Positions 19,181-19,384 of a stretch of 19,384 nucleotides of DNA are shown in pieces (the stretch's first letter is position 1; every line of letters starts with the position of its first letter). Under the pieces are notes generated by a model. It was given only the letters and a program-made list of their open reading frames with translations. It was not told where the DNA came from and ran no database searches. The stretch covers positions 1 through 19,384 of the forward strand of contig DASZXJ010000167.1 of NCBI GenBank assembly GCA_035545895.1, written 5' to 3'. This stretch comes from DASZXJ01 sp035545895. Lineage in GTDB: Bacteria; Planctomycetota; Phycisphaerae; Tepidisphaerales; Tepidisphaeraceae. The translations under genes and the position numbers were made by a program.

Positions 19181-19384
19181 GTCCGAGGTTGTTTTTCATC
19201 GCGATTCCGGAGTGATGGCGGCATGGGAAGACGAGATAACCACACGACTATGAAGCCGTTCCCCAGTCAAGCTTAATTTTCTCGGAAGCGTGATCTTTTT
19301 ACATTTTGATTCTCCAGTTGAGTCCGGCCATCGCGGCGGTGCCTTCACGCGACTATTCGAGTTTCGATTCCTATCCTGTTCGCT
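19181..19384. other. right-end stretch without a supported gene
   Basis: No convincing gene, RNA or complete recombination site is visible here. A possible partial attC-like pattern (GATAAC near 19235, AAGCCG at 19253-19258, AAGCTTAA at 19269-19276) lacks an R' box. On the minus strand near 19305-19285 a short reading VKRSRF resembles the start of IS3-type transposase OrfA, but it breaks at once. The window may end inside a degraded element. Confidence 0.3.

Noticed and set aside
19270..19309. Start of an IS3-type transposase OrfA on the minus strand
   Set aside because: Only about six residues (VKRSRF) match and the frame is broken at once; too short to call a gene or an insertion sequence.
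1..19384. tRNA, rRNA or CRISPR array
   Set aside because: I saw no tRNA cloverleaf, rRNA signature or regularly spaced direct repeats with unique spacers; the 7-base repeats are far too short and contiguous for CRISPR.

Overview
The window looks like a chromosomal segment of a diderm, GC-rich bacterium, most likely a planctomycete (Phycisphaerae-like). Pointers are the C-terminal twin-cysteine motif CPVCGNDLRATPDRCPECG in the gene at 17444-17977, which I associate with planctomycete proteins, an outer-membrane lipid transport (Mla) operon, few clear Shine-Dalgarno sites, and many short palindromic elements. The taxon is inferred from family knowledge, not from a marker gene.

Left part (1-4000): the 3' end of one transporter gene is followed by a consensus-like promoter, a cyclic di-AMP (ydaO/yuaA) riboswitch and a second, paralogous transporter. 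The complete transporter keeps the potassium-site residues of the KimA/KUP group, so the unit reads as c-di-AMP-controlled potassium uptake. A bidirectional terminator separates it from a convergent membrane M48 metallopeptidase.

Central operon (4098-8939, plus strand): endonuclease V, a HEAT-like lipoprotein, an RsbW/SpoIIAB-type kinase, a STAS anti-anti-sigma protein, then MlaE, MlaF and MlaD. The first four genes are tightly spaced or overlap. The gaps STAS-mlaE and mlaF-mlaD are each filled by a hairpin whose arms are built from 7-base repeat units.

Minus-strand operon (8929-12586): a ribose-type sugar ABC importer in the order binding protein, double ATPase, permease. A third heptad-repeat hairpin sits between the binding-protein and ATPase genes. 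Divergent from it is uvrA (12778-15744), which carries two in-frame insertions relative to E. coli UvrA. One coincides with a GC-rich palindrome and the other with a one-armed heptad array.

Right part (15758-19384): a small DUF4258-like gene with a tightly coupled partner (toxin-antitoxin-like), a DUF3592-like membrane protein, and what I read as a decayed integron. That consists of a minus-strand integrase N-terminal fragment, a putative attI, a plus-strand cassette with a zinc-ribbon membrane protein, a recognisable attC site, and a second plus-strand gene for an extended SDR reductase.

The most unusual points are the heptad-repeat hairpins (three intergenic, one array inside uvrA), the integron remnant with a host-type cassette, and the c-di-AMP riboswitch/K+ transporter unit.
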